Of a DNA stretch of 40,270 nucleotides, positions 1 through 8,090 are shown one piece after another (within the stretch, counting starts at the first letter, position 1; each line of letters starts with the position of its first letter). Source of the DNA: an uncultured Clostridia bacterium (GTDB lineage Bacteria; Bacillota; Clostridia; TANB77; CAG-508); contig CANQTQ010000012.1 in NCBI GenBank assembly GCA_947626765.1, positions 1 to 40,270 on the forward strand, written 5' to 3'. The position numbers and the translations under genes were made by a program. The notes below the pieces were generated by a model. The model was given only the letters and a program-made list of their open reading frames with translations, searched no databases and was not told the DNA's origin.

Positions 1-550
1 CCTAAAATTTTTTTGTATCTTTATGATACTATCATTTTAGGGGGGCTTTCAATACGCCTTTTTACTGAGCGCTTACAGAAATAGGAATGATATTAAGAGA
101 ATTATGTAGAAGAAAAGATGTAGAGGTAATAAATGCAGAAGCATGTCCAGACCATGTACATATGTATGTAAGTATACCGCCAAAGTTAAGTGTTTCATCA
201 TTTATGGGATATTTAAAAGGAAAAAGTACATTGATAATATTTGAGAGACATGCAAACTTAAAATATAAATACAGTAATAGAACGTTTTGGTGTAGAGGAT
301 TTTATGTAAGTACGGTAGGAAATAACAAGACAGCTGTATATAACTATGTTGAAAACCAATTAAAAGAAGACATGATGACAGATCAAATAACAATAAAAGA
401 ATATAAAGACCCTTTTAAAGGGTAGTAAGTAACAAAACCGCAAGAGAAAATGGCTGAAAGCTGTCAAACTGAACCACTTAAGTGGTGGCTAGTAATAGAG
501 CCTTATAGGCGCATATGAAAATCCACCGGTTATACCGGTGGATAATTATC
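1..550 (+). mobile_element. Decayed IS200/IS605-type element
   Basis: A TnpA-like reading frame (69-425) lies between two hairpin regions. The left one pairs CCTAAAAT (1-8) with ATTTTAGG (34-41). The right one is the perfect hairpin TCCACCGG-TTATA-CCGGTGGA at 522-542, typical of the subterminal palindrome at IS200 right ends. A second palindrome, CCACTTAAGTGG, is at 474-485. The transposase lacks its N-terminus and the left end runs almost directly into the middle of the gene, so this is an internally deleted, non-autonomous copy. No TnpB gene is present. Exact boundaries cannot be set from one copy. Confidence 0.75.
69..425 (+). pseudogene. tnpA: IS200-type TnpA transposase, 5'-truncated
   Basis: This encodes a Y1 HUH single-strand transposase that would cut and join IS200 ends. 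The HUH pair is visible in CPDHVHMYVSIPPKLS, followed by the family segments FMGYLKGKS, FERHANLKYKY and FWCRGFYVSTVG. The likely catalytic Tyr is in YNYVENQ near the C-terminus. From the first ATG (87) the frame gives 112 residues, while the family is usually about 130-155. The missing part is the N-terminal strand (about 35-40 residues); an in-frame TGA at 66-68 closes the frame upstream. No ribosome site precedes the ATG. It is probably inactive, although the catalytic residues remain. Confidence 0.8.
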
Positions 551-574
551 TTTGCTAGTTAGTTAACCCGCTCG

Positions 575-679
575 AATAGTACTAGTTTTCTTGTTTTTCA
601 AATTGCCCGTTGTAGAAGTAGGTTCAAAGAAGTAAAGTCAGAACGGGACCTCTCAAAACTGCGAAAAATAGTACTATTT
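575..679. repeat. Structured ~105-bp repeat, copy 1
   Basis: This copy is nearly identical to 12479-12584 outside one variable loop. Nested complementary segments are AATAGTACT with AGTACTATT at the ends, then AGTTTT with AAAACT, then GCCCGTT with AACGGG. Between the stems the unpaired stretches CTTGTTTTTCAAATT, ACCTCTC and GCGAAAA are conserved. Only the ~30-nt apical loop differs between copies. Conserved loops plus nested stems suit a structured RNA; terminal inverted repeats also suit a miniature transposable element. I do not recognise a named family. Confidence 0.6.
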
Positions 680-764
680 GTAAATGTCAATAATTTATGT
701 CGAGCTTTAATTTAATTATAACTATTAATTAGTAACTTTTTTTCTTCATTTTTACGTAATCACC

Positions 765-793
765 TTGTATTTCCTAGTAAAAATAGGTATAAT
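765..793 (+). promoter_or_regulatory. Sigma-A promoter of the gat operon
   Basis: TTGTAT (765-770), a 17-nt spacer and TATAAT (788-793) lie about 45 nt upstream of gatC. A strong AGGAGG at 823-828 follows. No T-box or other leader structure was recognised in the short 5' region. Confidence 0.65.
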
Positions 794-838
794 AATAAAC
801 AGAAAAAATTTATAAAGCAATAAGGAGGCAAAATATTA

Positions 839-1126
839 ATGCAAGTATCTAGAGAAGAAATTTTGCATATTGCAAAATTAGCTAATTTAAATTTAAAAGA
901 AGAAGAAATAGACACTTACTTACTTCATTTACAAGATATTTTAAACTTTGCAAATATTGTAAGTAATGCACCAGTAGATAACTTAAATGAAACTATTGGA
1001 GCAAATGATAGCTATAACGTATTTAGAAAAGACGAAGTAAAAGTATTTGATAATAATGAAGGTTTACTTCAGAATGCACCAGAAAAAGAAAGAAATATGT
1101 TTAAAATACCAAAAGTAATTCAATAA
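839..1126 (+). CDS. gatC: Glutamyl/aspartyl-tRNA amidotransferase subunit C
   Basis: GatC is the small subunit of GatCAB, which converts Glu-tRNA(Gln) (and Asp-tRNA(Asn)) to the amidated form in the cytoplasm. It wraps around GatA and stabilises its contact with GatB. The 95 residues match the usual size. The sequence begins with the family pattern SREEILHIAKLANLNLKEEE and ends with a charged tail reaching IPKVIQ. The ATG follows an AGGAGG at 823-828. It is first in gatC-gatA-gatB. The 117-bp gap to gatA contains a 33-bp tandem duplication that starts in the last codons of gatC. Confidence 0.93.
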   Translation: MQVSREEILHIAKLANLNLKEEEIDTYLLHLQDILNFANIVSNAPVDNLNETIGANDSYNVFRKDEVKVFDNNEGLLQNAPEKERNMFKIPKVIQ

Positions 1127-1183
1127 ATTAATACTAAAATAGCAAAAATTATTCAACAAATTAATATTGAAATAGCAAAAATA
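1118..1183. repeat. 33-bp imperfect tandem duplication at the gatC 3' end
   Basis: Unit one (1118-1150) and unit two (1151-1183) are near-identical. Each starts ATTCAA and contains AAATTAATA and AAATAGCAAAAAT. The first unit carries the final Ile-Gln-stop of gatC; the second has CAA-CAA where the stop would be. It is a local duplication with no recognised function. Confidence 0.7.
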
Positions 1184-1242
1184 ATTAGATGAAATTTGCT
1201 ATATTATTAAATACTGGAATAAATAAGAAGGGAAGGTATTAA

Positions 1243-2721
1243 ATGAATATTACAAAACTAACAGTACATGAATTGCAAGAAAAATTGAAATCAAAAGAAC
1301 TTACAATAGAGCAAATAACTAAGGCTTATGTAGAAAATATAGAAAAATATGAAAAAGATGTACAAGCATTTATTACACCATTAAAAGAAGATGCTTTAAA
1401 ACAAGCACAAGAAATTCAAACAAAGGTAGAAAATAAAGAAATAACAAATTCTTTAGCAGGAATTCCAATTGGAATAAAAGATAATATTTGCACAAAAGGA
1501 GTAAAAACTACTTGTGCTTCTAAAATGCTAGAAAATTTTGTTGCACCATATAATGCAACAGTAATGGAAAAAATAAATAATGAAAATATGATAAATTTAG
1601 GGAAACTTAATATGGATGAATTTGCAATGGGAGCTTCTACAGAATATTCATATTTTAAGAAAACTAGGAACCCATGGAATTTAAATACTGTACCAGGTGG
1701 GTCATCAGGAGGAGTAGCAGCAGCAGTTGTAGCAAATATGGTACCTTGGGCACTTGGCTCAGATACAGGTGGTTCAATTCGTCAGCCTGCATCATTTTGT
1801 GGAGTAGTAGGGCTAAAGCCAACTTATGGATTGGTATCTAGATATGGTTTAGTTGCATTTGCATCATCTTTAGACCAAATAGGACCAATCACAAAAGATG
1901 TAGAAGATGCAGCCATATTATTAAATGTAATTGCAGGACATGATGAAAAAGATTCAACATCTACAAATAAAGAAAAAATAGATTATACTAAAGCCTTAAA
2001 AAATGATGTAAAAGGCTTAAAAATAGGGATTCCAAAAGAATATTTTGGAGAAGGAATTAACAGCGAAGTAAAACAAAGCTTAGAAGAGGCAATTGAAACA
2101 TATAAAGAATTAGGAGCAACAGTAGAAGAATTTTCACTAAATATTGCAGATTATGCACTCGCTACTTATTACATTATTGCCTGTGCTGAGGCAAGTTCAA
2201 ACTTAGGTAGATTTGATGGAATTCGCTATGGCTATAGAACAGAAAATTATTCGGACTTAAAAGAACTTTTCCGTAACTCTAGAAGTGAAGGATTTGGAGC
2301 AGAAGTAAAAAGAAGAATAATATTAGGTACTTATGTACTTTCATCTGGTTATTATGATGCTTACTACAAAAAAGCACAACAAGTAAGAACACTAGTAAAA
2401 AAAGAATTTGATAAAGCATTTGAAAAATATGATGTACTATTAACACCAACATCACCAACAGTAGCATTTGAAATAGGAACAAGATCAAATAATCCACTTG
2501 AAATGTATTTAGCAGATATTTGTACAGTTTCTGTTAATATTGCAGGACTACCTGGAATTTCTATTCCATGCGGAGTAGATAGTAATGGCATGCCAATAGG
2601 AATGCAGCTTATAGGAAATAAATTTAAAGAAGAAACAATTTTAAATGCAGCATATACTTATGAACAAGAAACAAAATTTAGAGAAAATTATGAGCCAACT
2701 TTCAAAGGAGGTGCATGCTAA
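1243..2721 (+). CDS. gatA: Glutamyl/aspartyl-tRNA amidotransferase subunit A
   Basis: GatA is the amidase that releases ammonia from glutamine for tRNA-dependent amidation. The 492 residues form an amidase-signature enzyme. The Ser-cisSer-Lys triad is visible as Lys79 (GIKDN), Ser154 (PGGSSGG) and Ser178 (DTGGSIRQP), at the same numbers known for the Staphylococcus enzyme. The glycine-rich core [20 protein letters not shown] is intact. The start follows AGAAGGGAAGG. Its stop TAA (2719-2721) shares a base with the preferred gatB ATG, so the two are translationally coupled. No missing residues or frameshifts were seen. Confidence 0.96.
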   Translation: MNITKLTVHELQEKLKSKELTIEQITKAYVENIEKYEKDVQAFITPLKEDALKQAQEIQTKVENKEITNSLAGIPIGIKDNICTKGVKTTCASKMLENFVAPYNATVMEKINNENMINLGKLNMDEFAMGASTEYSYFKKTRNPWNLNTVPGGSSGGVAAAVVANMVPWALGSDTGGSIRQPASFCGVVGLKPTYGLVSRYGLVAFASSLDQIGPITKDVEDAAILLNVIAGHDEKDSTSTNKEKIDYTKALKNDVKGLKIGIPKEYFGEGINSEVKQSLEEAIETYKELGATVEEFSLNIADYALATYYIIACAEASSNLGRFDGIRYGYRTENYSDLKELFRNSRSEGFGAEVKRRIILGTYVLSSGYYDAYYKKAQQVRTLVKKEFDKAFEKYDVLLTPTSPTVAFEIGTRSNNPLEMYLADICTVSVNIAGLPGISIPCGVDSNGMPIGMQLIGNKFKEETILNAAYTYEQETKFRENYEPTFKGGAC

Positions 2722-4160
2722 TGGCAAAAGAAGATTATGAAGTTGTAATAGGCTTAGAAGTACACGCAGAACTTTCAACAAAAACAAAAATATTTTGTAG
2801 TTGCCCAACAGAATTTGGTGCAGCACCAAATACACATACTTGCCCAGTTTGTATGGCAATGCCAGGAGCACTTCCTGTTTTAAATGAAAAAGTAGTAGAA
2901 TATGCTGTAAAAGCAGGGTTAGCAACAAATTGTTCTATTACAAAAGAAAGCAAAAATGATAGAAAAAACTATTTTTATCCAGATCTTCCAAAATCTTATC
3001 AAATATCACAATTTGATAAACCACTTTGCACAAATGGAAGTATAGATATTGAAGAAGATGGAAAAACAAAAACTATAGGAATTACAAGAATTCATATAGA
3101 AGAAGATGCTGGAAAGTTAAATCATAATGAATTTGGAAGCGGAAGTTTAGTAGATTTAAACAGAGCAGGAGTTCCATTAATAGAAATTGTATCAGAACCA
3201 GATATGCGCTCAAGCAAAGATGCAGAAAATTATTTAAGAAAAATAAAATCAATTTTGGAATATATTGAAGTATCAGATTGTAAAATGCAAGAAGGTTCTT
3301 TAAGAGCAGATGTTAATGTTTCTGTTAGAAAAAAGGGAGCAAAAGAATTTGGAACACGTACAGAAATGAAAAATATGAACTCTTTTAGATCAATTGTAAG
3401 AGCTATAGAATATGAGGCAGAAAGGCAAATAGAAGTAATAGAAAATGGTGGAAAAATAGAGCAGGAAACATTAAGATGGGATGATGTATCTGGAAAAACA
3501 TTTTCAATGAGAGACAAAGAAGATGCACAAGATTATAGATATTTTCCAGAGCCAGATTTAGTAGCAATTCGCTTATCAGATGAATATATAGAGAATATTC
3601 GCAAAAACTTACCAGAATTACCAGAGAGCAGAAAGAAAAGATATTTAGAAGAATATAAACTAACAGAAAAAGAAGCAAAGATGCTAACAGCATCAAAATA
3701 TATGTCTAATTTATTTGAAGCTGCTTTAAAAATATGTGGTAATGCAAAAGCAGTAGCAAACTGGCTACTTTCAGATGTTTCTAGAATATTAAATGAAAAA
3801 GAAATAGAACCAGACCAAATACCATTTACAGCAGAGCAATTAGCAAAAATGATTATGCTAATTGAAAAAGGAACAATCAGCTCAGCTATTGGTAAAAAGG
3901 TATTAGAAGAACTATTTGAAAATCCAAAAGATCCAGAAAAAATAATAGAAGAAAAGGGTTGGGTTCAAATTTCAGATGAAGGTGCTATTAAAGAAGTAGT
4001 AATGAAAATATTAGAAAATAACCCACAATCAATTATAGACTTTAAAGCAGGTAAAGATAGAGCATTAGGCTTTTTAGTAGGGCAAGCAATGAAAGAAACA
4101 AAGGGAAAAGCAAACCCTAAAATGTTAAATGATATGTTCTTAGAAGAGTTAAATAAGTAA
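2721..4160 (+). CDS. gatB: Glutamyl/aspartyl-tRNA amidotransferase subunit B
   Basis: GatB activates the tRNA-bound Glu or Asp with ATP and transfers ammonia channelled from GatA. The start at 2721 ([15 protein letters not shown]) is preferred over the ATG at 2715 because AAGGAGG at 2705-2711 lies 9 nt upstream of the first and only 3 nt upstream of the second. It encodes 479 residues. The zinc site is seen as Cys26, Cys28, Cys41 and Cys44 (CSC and CPVC). The catalytic half is followed by the helical and YqeY-like C-terminal tRNA-binding domains, ending KANPKMLNDMFLEELNK. It is last in the operon. Confidence 0.96.
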   Translation: MAKEDYEVVIGLEVHAELSTKTKIFCSCPTEFGAAPNTHTCPVCMAMPGALPVLNEKVVEYAVKAGLATNCSITKESKNDRKNYFYPDLPKSYQISQFDKPLCTNGSIDIEEDGKTKTIGITRIHIEEDAGKLNHNEFGSGSLVDLNRAGVPLIEIVSEPDMRSSKDAENYLRKIKSILEYIEVSDCKMQEGSLRADVNVSVRKKGAKEFGTRTEMKNMNSFRSIVRAIEYEAERQIEVIENGGKIEQETLRWDDVSGKTFSMRDKEDAQDYRYFPEPDLVAIRLSDEYIENIRKNLPELPESRKKRYLEEYKLTEKEAKMLTASKYMSNLFEAALKICGNAKAVANWLLSDVSRILNEKEIEPDQIPFTAEQLAKMIMLIEKGTISSAIGKKVLEELFENPKDPEKIIEEKGWVQISDEGAIKEVVMKILENNPQSIIDFKAGKDRALGFLVGQAMKETKGKANPKMLNDMFLEELNK

Positions 4161-4189
4161 TAACTATAAGAAATAAATATTATTAAAAA

Positions 4190-4223
4190 TAGACACAAAG
4201 AAATAAAACTTTCTTTGTGTCTA
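4190..4223. terminator. Hairpin after gatB
   Basis: TAGACACAAAGAAA pairs with TTTCTTTGTGTCTA around a 6-nt loop. On the minus strand it is followed by a T-rich run and would also end the small convergent membrane-protein gene. On the plus strand the U-tract is poor. Confidence 0.6.
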
Positions 4224-4249
4224 TAAAAATCGTACGCCAAAATTTGACA

Positions 4250-4501
4250 TTAATTTCTTAAATCTAGCTTAATCTTATTAAAAGAAAAACCACAAATAAT
4301 AAAAAATGAAATAAAAAATAAGCTAGCTTTAAATAATGAAATACCAATATAATATGTAATAGGAACAGTATATAAAAGGTCATATGTAAGTAAAATTAAG
4401 CTAGCAATAATGCTAATTACAAAAGAAAATTTAATTCCAGCTTTTATAATACTAACAATTTTAGCATCCATATTTTTAAATTCTATTAATAATTGTTTCA
4501 T
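4250..4501 (-). CDS. Small integral membrane protein, function unknown
   Basis: About 83 residues starting MKQLLIEFKN, with two hydrophobic segments (roughly residues 20-40, FVISIIASLILLTYDLLYTV, and 48-70, ISLFKASLFFISFFIICG) and a basic C-terminus KIKLDLRN. The start at 4501 is chosen because GAGGT lies about 8 nt upstream; a longer start at 4522 has no ribosome site. It lies alone between gatB and rpsT. No motif identifies a function, but the codon use and clean ribosome site suggest a real gene. Confidence 0.6.
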   Translation of the reverse strand: MKQLLIEFKNMDAKIVSIIKAGIKFSFVISIIASLILLTYDLLYTVPITYYIGISLFKASLFFISFFIICGFSFNKIKLDLRN

Positions 4502-4615
4502 AAGCAAAACCTCACAATTCATTATATTAAAGGTAAAAAAATAATATCAACTAATATAATGTTAACATAAAATACAACAAAAAACAAAGGTAATTTCTGG
4601 AATAAGAATATAGCA

Positions 4616-4642
4616 TAAAAAAAGATGCTATTTCTAGCATCT
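4616..4642 (-). terminator. Terminator of rpsT
   Basis: Read on the minus strand: AGATGCTA-GAAA-TAGCATCT followed by seven T. A textbook intrinsic terminator about 34 nt after the rpsT stop. Confidence 0.85.
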
Positions 4643-4675
4643 ACATTTTAAAAAACTGTGCACAATTTTTTAAAA

Positions 4676-4942
4676 TTAAGCATTCATAGCATTTAACTTT
4701 TTAGCCATATTAGATTTTTTTCTAGCTGCTGTGTTTTTAACAATAACACCTTTACTGCAAGCTTGATCTACTTTTTTAGTAGCTGCAGATAATAATTTAG
4801 TAGCTTCTTCTTTATTTCCAGCTTCAACAGCTTGTTCAAATTTCTTTATAGCTGATTTATAGCCAGTTTTAATCATATTATTTCTTGCTGTTTTAGTTTC
4901 AATAACTTTTACACGTTTAATAGCTGATTTAATATTTGGCAT
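4676..4942 (-). CDS. rpsT: 30S ribosomal protein S20
   Basis: S20 is a primary binder of 16S rRNA in the small subunit. The 88 residues start [20 protein letters not shown] and end [15 protein letters not shown], the highly basic helical-bundle pattern of the family. The start at 4942 follows AGGAGGTGC; upstream in-frame codons to 4996 are not needed. It is transcribed alone from its own promoter (4987-5015), with its own terminator at 4616-4642, divergently from hpf. Confidence 0.95.
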   Translation of the reverse strand: MPNIKSAIKRVKVIETKTARNNMIKTGYKSAIKKFEQAVEAGNKEEATKLLSAATKKVDQACSKGVIVKNTAARKKSNMAKKLNAMNA

Positions 4943-4986
4943 GTAATAGCACCTCCTCTTTGATGTTTTCAAAATTGACAAAATAT

Positions 4987-5015
4987 ATTTTAACATGTTT
5001 TAAATTAAATATCAA
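4987..5015 (-). promoter_or_regulatory. Promoter of rpsT
   Basis: On the minus strand TTGATA (5015-5010), 17-nt spacer, TAAAAT (4992-4987), about 45 nt before the rpsT ATG. Confidence 0.6.
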
Positions 5016-5084
5016 GTAATTTGCTCAATTTTCCGTCATATTTTGTAAATACAGAGAAATATGCCGCATATTTTATAAAATACC

Positions 5085-5113
5085 TTGAAAAAATAAATAA
5101 AAACATATATAAT
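5085..5113 (+). promoter_or_regulatory. Promoter of hpf
   Basis: TTGAAA (5085-5090), 17-nt A-rich spacer, TATAAT (5108-5113), about 50 nt upstream of hpf. A GGAGAG ribosome site follows at 5150-5155. No sigma-B or sigma-H pattern was recognised. Confidence 0.6.
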
Positions 5114-5163
5114 AAATTTACTCTAAAGAAAATATACAAAAATTTGGAAGGAGAGATTTATTT

Positions 5164-5697
5164 ATGAACATCAAAATAGTAGGAAAAGAATTAAAAGCTA
5201 CAGAAGCAATTAAAGATTATATTAGCAAAAAATCAGAAAGATTAATAAAATATTTTGGAGAAGATTTTGACGTAACAGCAACAATTAAAACAGAAGGCGG
5301 TTTGCAAGTAGCAGAAATGGAGGTAAAAACTCCAACAGATAGATTTAGAGCAGTAACAGCACATAGAGACTTATATGCTTCTATTGATAAAGATATAGAC
5401 ATTTTAGAAGGACAAGTAAGAAAAATGAAAACTAAAAAGGACCAACAAAATATGACAGAATCTATTAGAAATAAAGAAATGTCAAGAGATGAAGAGGGTC
5501 ATTCAATAGAAGACGAAATTATTAAAACTTTATATTATGATATTAAACCATTATCACCAGAAGATGCTAAATTAAAACTAGAAGAAAAACCACAAGATAG
5601 ATTTTTAACATTTATAAACATAGAAACAGGAAAAGTAAATGTAATTTATCGTTTAAAAGATAATAAAAATTATGGTTTAGTAGAACCAGAAGCATAA
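5164..5697 (+). CDS. hpf: Long-form ribosome hibernation promoting factor
   Basis: HPF binds the 30S decoding region and dimerises 70S ribosomes into inactive 100S particles in stationary phase or stress. The 177-residue length marks the long form. The N-terminal RaiA-like domain (about 1-100) starts MNIKIVGKELKATEAIKDYI; a charged linker follows; the C-terminal dimerisation domain (about 118-177) contains KTLYYDIKPLSPEDAKLKL and RFLTFINIETGKVNVIYRL. It is monocistronic, with its own promoter and a bidirectional terminator at 5711-5754. Confidence 0.93.
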   Translation: MNIKIVGKELKATEAIKDYISKKSERLIKYFGEDFDVTATIKTEGGLQVAEMEVKTPTDRFRAVTAHRDLYASIDKDIDILEGQVRKMKTKKDQQNMTESIRNKEMSRDEEGHSIEDEIIKTLYYDIKPLSPEDAKLKLEEKPQDRFLTFINIETGKVNVIYRLKDNKNYGLVEPEA

Positions 5698-5710
5698 AAA
5701 TAAAATAAAA

Positions 5711-5754
5711 AAGAAACCTACTTAAATATGTAAATCTAAATAGGTTTCTTTTTT
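5711..5754. terminator. Bidirectional terminator between hpf and the SASP gene
   Basis: AAGAAACCTA (5711-5720) pairs with TAGGTTTCTT (5741-5750), flanked by A-runs and T-runs, so it can end both convergent genes. Confidence 0.8.
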
Positions 5755-5781
5755 GCCATAAAACTAATATAGCAAATAAAC

Positions 5782-5982
5782 TTATTTCATATTGTTTTCA
5801 GCTTGTTGGATCATTTTTTTAACCATTTGACCACCGATTCTACCAGCGTCTCTTGAAGATAAATCTCCATTATAACCTTGTTTTAAATTAACACCAACTT
5901 CGCTAGCTACTTCATATTTGAATTTGTTAAGAGCTTCTTTAGCTTCTGGAACTACAGAATAATTACTGTTGTTGCTTGCCAT
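5782..5982 (-). CDS. Alpha/beta-type small acid-soluble spore protein
   Basis: SASPs coat DNA in dormant spores and are degraded at germination by the GPR protease. The 66 residues contain the two family signatures: FKYEVASEVGVNL, including the GPR cleavage context, and SSRDAGRIGGQMVKKMI. The start at 5982 (MASNNSNYSV) follows AGGAGGTGAAAAAT; the in-frame GTG at 5991 lies inside that ribosome site and is rejected. Its presence shows the host forms endospores. Expression would be expected from forespore sigma-G, but I could not place that promoter with confidence. Confidence 0.93.
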   Translation of the reverse strand: MASNNSNYSVVPEAKEALNKFKYEVASEVGVNLKQGYNGDLSSRDAGRIGGQMVKKMIQQAENNMK

Positions 5983-6098
5983 ATTTTTCACCTCCTAGAA
6001 TGTGATTGTTTTCTTTCTTGAAAAAACTATCTTGCTTTTTCAGTATTTATCTTGCACAATTAAAAAATTTTTAAACTGGAAAAATATGATAAATTTTA

Positions 6099-6128
6099 TT
6101 GTAAATAAAAACAATAAAATGATATAAT
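6099..6128 (+). promoter_or_regulatory. Promoter of the Cof-type phosphatase gene
   Basis: TTGTAA (6099-6104), 18-nt spacer, TATAAT (6123-6128), about 58 nt before the ATG at 6186. Confidence 0.5.
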
Positions 6129-6164
6129 ACTAAAAGAAAAAACAAATTGTTCAAAGGAGGAAAA

Positions 6165-6188
6165 CATGATATATTTAAATATATCATG
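6165..6188 (+). promoter_or_regulatory. Perfect 24-bp palindrome over the start codon, with a 7-codon leader frame
   Basis: CATGATATATTT (6165-6176) is followed immediately by its exact complement ending at 6188. The palindrome lies just after AGGAGG (6155-6160) and ends on the ATG of the phosphatase gene. It encodes a mini-frame, MIYLNIS (ATG 6166), correctly spaced from the ribosome site, whose stop TGA (6187-6189) overlaps the real ATG (6186) as ATGA. This looks like a translationally coupled leader or start-site hairpin. Confidence 0.5.
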
Positions 6189-7079
6189 AAAAAGTTTATG
6201 TATAAATTAATTGCAATAGATTTAGATGGAACACTTCTAAATTCTTATGGACAAATTTCACAAAAAAACAAACAAGCTGTACAAAGTGCAATTCAAAAAG
6301 GAGCAGAAGTTGTATTAACATCTGGTAGAGGAATTATGTCTGTAAAAAACTTAGCGGATGAAGTTAATGCAAACAATTATATAATATGTGGAAATGGTGC
6401 AATGGTATATGATGTAAAAAAAGAAAATTTACTATACAGCAATTTTTTAAGTCAAAAAAAAGTTTTGCAATTAATTCAAATTTGTGATGAAAATAGTATA
6501 TACTATAGTGTTTACACAAAAAACGGAATTATTACAAAAAATTTAAATTATAATGTTCTTTTTTACCATCAAGAAAACGCAAGTAAACCAGACAATAAAA
6601 AAACTCACATTCAAATAGTTCAAAACATATATAACTATGTATTAAACAATCCAGAAGAAGAATATATTAAATTAGTAATTTGTGATGATAATAACATTAT
6701 TTTTAACAGTATAATTAAAAAAATGAAAAAAATAAAAGGAATAGATGTACTAGATGTAGGACATATGTCTAGGAAATTAATAAAATCTGGAACAGAAGAA
6801 TTTAGCATAGAATATTTTTACACAGAAATAAATAGTCAAAATGTAGATAAATGGACAGCAATTTCATATTTAATAGAAAAATTAGGTATAAAAAAAGAAG
6901 AAGTAATGGCAATAGGAGATAATGTAAACGATAAAACTATGCTAGAAAATGCAGGATTAGGAGTTGCAATGGAAAATAGTGCACCATATATAAAAGAAAT
7001 GGCAGACATTGTAACAAGTAATAATAATGAAGATGGTGTAGCAAAAATAATAGAAGAAAAGCTATTAAATATTGAATAG
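6186..7079 (+). CDS. Cof-type HAD-superfamily phosphatase
   Basis: A cytoplasmic haloacid-dehalogenase family hydrolase of the Cof (IIB cap) type, usually acting on sugar or nucleotide phosphates. Motif I is IAIDLDGTLLNS with the nucleophile and acid/base aspartates, motif II is LTSGRG, the motif III lysine lies in the C-terminal core (WTAISYLIEKLGIKKEEV) and motif IV is AIGDNVNDKTML, followed by GVAMENSAPYIKEMADIVT. The large cap lies between. The start at 6186 (MKKFMYKLIAID) gives about 297 residues; 6198 is also possible. The substrate cannot be told from sequence. Confidence 0.88.
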   Translation: MKKFMYKLIAIDLDGTLLNSYGQISQKNKQAVQSAIQKGAEVVLTSGRGIMSVKNLADEVNANNYIICGNGAMVYDVKKENLLYSNFLSQKKVLQLIQICDENSIYYSVYTKNGIITKNLNYNVLFYHQENASKPDNKKTHIQIVQNIYNYVLNNPEEEYIKLVICDDNNIIFNSIIKKMKKIKGIDVLDVGHMSRKLIKSGTEEFSIEYFYTEINSQNVDKWTAISYLIEKLGIKKEEVMAIGDNVNDKTMLENAGLGVAMENSAPYIKEMADIVTSNNNEDGVAKIIEEKLLNIE

Positions 7080-7088
7080 AAAATTATA

Positions 7089-7130
7089 AAAATGCACATA
7101 ACTATTAAAGAATAGGAGTGTGCATTTTTT
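7089..7130 (+). terminator. Terminator of the phosphatase gene, overlapping the next ribosome site
   Basis: AAATGCACA (7090-7098) pairs with TGTGCATTT (7119-7127), followed by T residues. The loop holds TAGGAG, the only ribosome-site-like sequence for the gene starting directly after at 7131. Confidence 0.65.
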
Positions 7131-7370
7131 ATGAATAAAAAAGATAAAGTTGCAACAAACAATACAGAACTAAGCAAAAAAATAGAGATGGAAAATAATA
7201 AAAAAGCAATGACAAATAAAGTAAAAGAAGAAATAGGAAGCATGGAAGAAATGGAAGATAGTACAAAATATGGAGAATTTGTATCATCATATTTTGCATG
7301 GCTTACATTAGAAGGCCAAAAGAAAAGAGCAAATCACTTAGAAAATATTACTCAAAATAATAAAAAGTAA
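7131..7370 (+). CDS. Small charged protein of unknown function
   Basis: 79 residues, highly charged and lysine/glutamate rich (MNKKDKVATNNTELSKKIEM) with no hydrophobic segment; the middle EEIGSMEEMEDSTKYGEF and WLTLEGQKKRANH are its most distinctive parts. The ATG immediately follows the T-tract of a terminator hairpin, and the only upstream GGAG is inside that hairpin loop about 13 nt away. I do not recognise the family. It could be a spore-associated or regulatory peptide, but nothing shows this. Confidence 0.55.
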   Translation: MNKKDKVATNNTELSKKIEMENNKKAMTNKVKEEIGSMEEMEDSTKYGEFVSSYFAWLTLEGQKKRANHLENITQNNKK

Positions 7371-7450
7371 GGAAAAAATAAATAGAAAATTAATAGAAGT
7401 CTTGAAATAGCAACGAATTTTAAGTTCACAAAATATTTACAAATAACATA

Positions 7451-7478
7451 TTGACAAAATATAAAAAGGTAGTATAAT
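7451..7478 (+). promoter_or_regulatory. Sigma-A promoter of the ctsR operon
   Basis: Consensus TTGACA (7451-7456), 16-nt spacer, TATAAT (7473-7478). The CtsR operator begins about 10 nt downstream, so bound repressor would block initiation. Confidence 0.85.
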
Positions 7479-7487
7479 AATATTGTA

Positions 7488-7504
7488 GGTCAAAGAAAGT
7501 CAAA
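7488..7504 (+). promoter_or_regulatory. CtsR operator (heptad direct repeat)
   Basis: GGTCAAA-GAA-AGTCAAA matches the known CtsR box, two GGTCAAA heptads separated by 3 nt. It covers the expected transcription start of ctsR-mcsA-mcsB-clpC, implying autoregulation and heat or protein-stress induction. Confidence 0.9.
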
Positions 7505-7599
7505 GTCAATAAAACAATTAATACAATTAAATAGATCTAACATATACTAAAACAATTTACAAAATATAAATTATAAAAAATAAAGGAAGTGATAATTTT

Positions 7600-8052
7600 A
7601 TGAGAATGTCTGATATGATAGAAGATTTCATAAAAGAACTATTTTCAGAAGATGAAGACTTTATAGAAATTCAAAGAAACGACTTAGCAGAACATTTCAA
7701 ATGTGTACCATCTCAAATAAATTATGTTATAGCAACGCGTTTTAATCCATCACAAGGCTATTATGTAGAAAGCAAACGTGGAGGAGGAGGTCACATAAAA
7801 ATAAAAAAAGTAAACATTACAAAAAGCAATTATTTAATGCATGCAATTAATAGTATAGGAGGCAAATTAACATCACAAGAAGTAGATATTTTTATTAGTA
7901 ATTTTCTATCAGAAAATATCATTTCAGAAACAGAAGCAAAGCTGTTAAAAGTAGCAACAAGTGATAATGTATTAACAGTACCACAAGAGTATAAAGACCT
8001 ATTAAGAGCAAATATTTTTAAAAACATGTTGGTTAATTTAGTAGAGGACTAA
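7600..8052 (+). CDS. ctsR: Transcriptional repressor CtsR
   Basis: CtsR represses class III heat-shock genes (clp and mcs). The 150 residues begin MRMSDMIEDFIKELF, with the winged helix-turn-helix in residues 1-70. The tetraglycine wing, ESKRGGGGHI (57-66), is the element known to sense heat and to be targeted by McsB. The C-terminal dimerisation domain follows. It is first in the four-gene operon and sits behind its own operator (7488-7504), so negative autoregulation is expected. A repeat element separates it from mcsA. Confidence 0.95.
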   Translation: MRMSDMIEDFIKELFSEDEDFIEIQRNDLAEHFKCVPSQINYVIATRFNPSQGYYVESKRGGGGHIKIKKVNITKSNYLMHAINSIGGKLTSQEVDIFISNFLSENIISETEAKLLKVATSDNVLTVPQEYKDLLRANIFKNMLVNLVED

Positions 8053-8090
8053 AATACAAAAGAAAAATATAAATGTTACAATTCACAGCC

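Noticed and set aside
680-838. T-box or other riboswitch ahead of gatC
   Set aside because: No specifier-stem layout, T-box sequence or antiterminator is visible, and the promoter lies only about 45 nt before the start codon.
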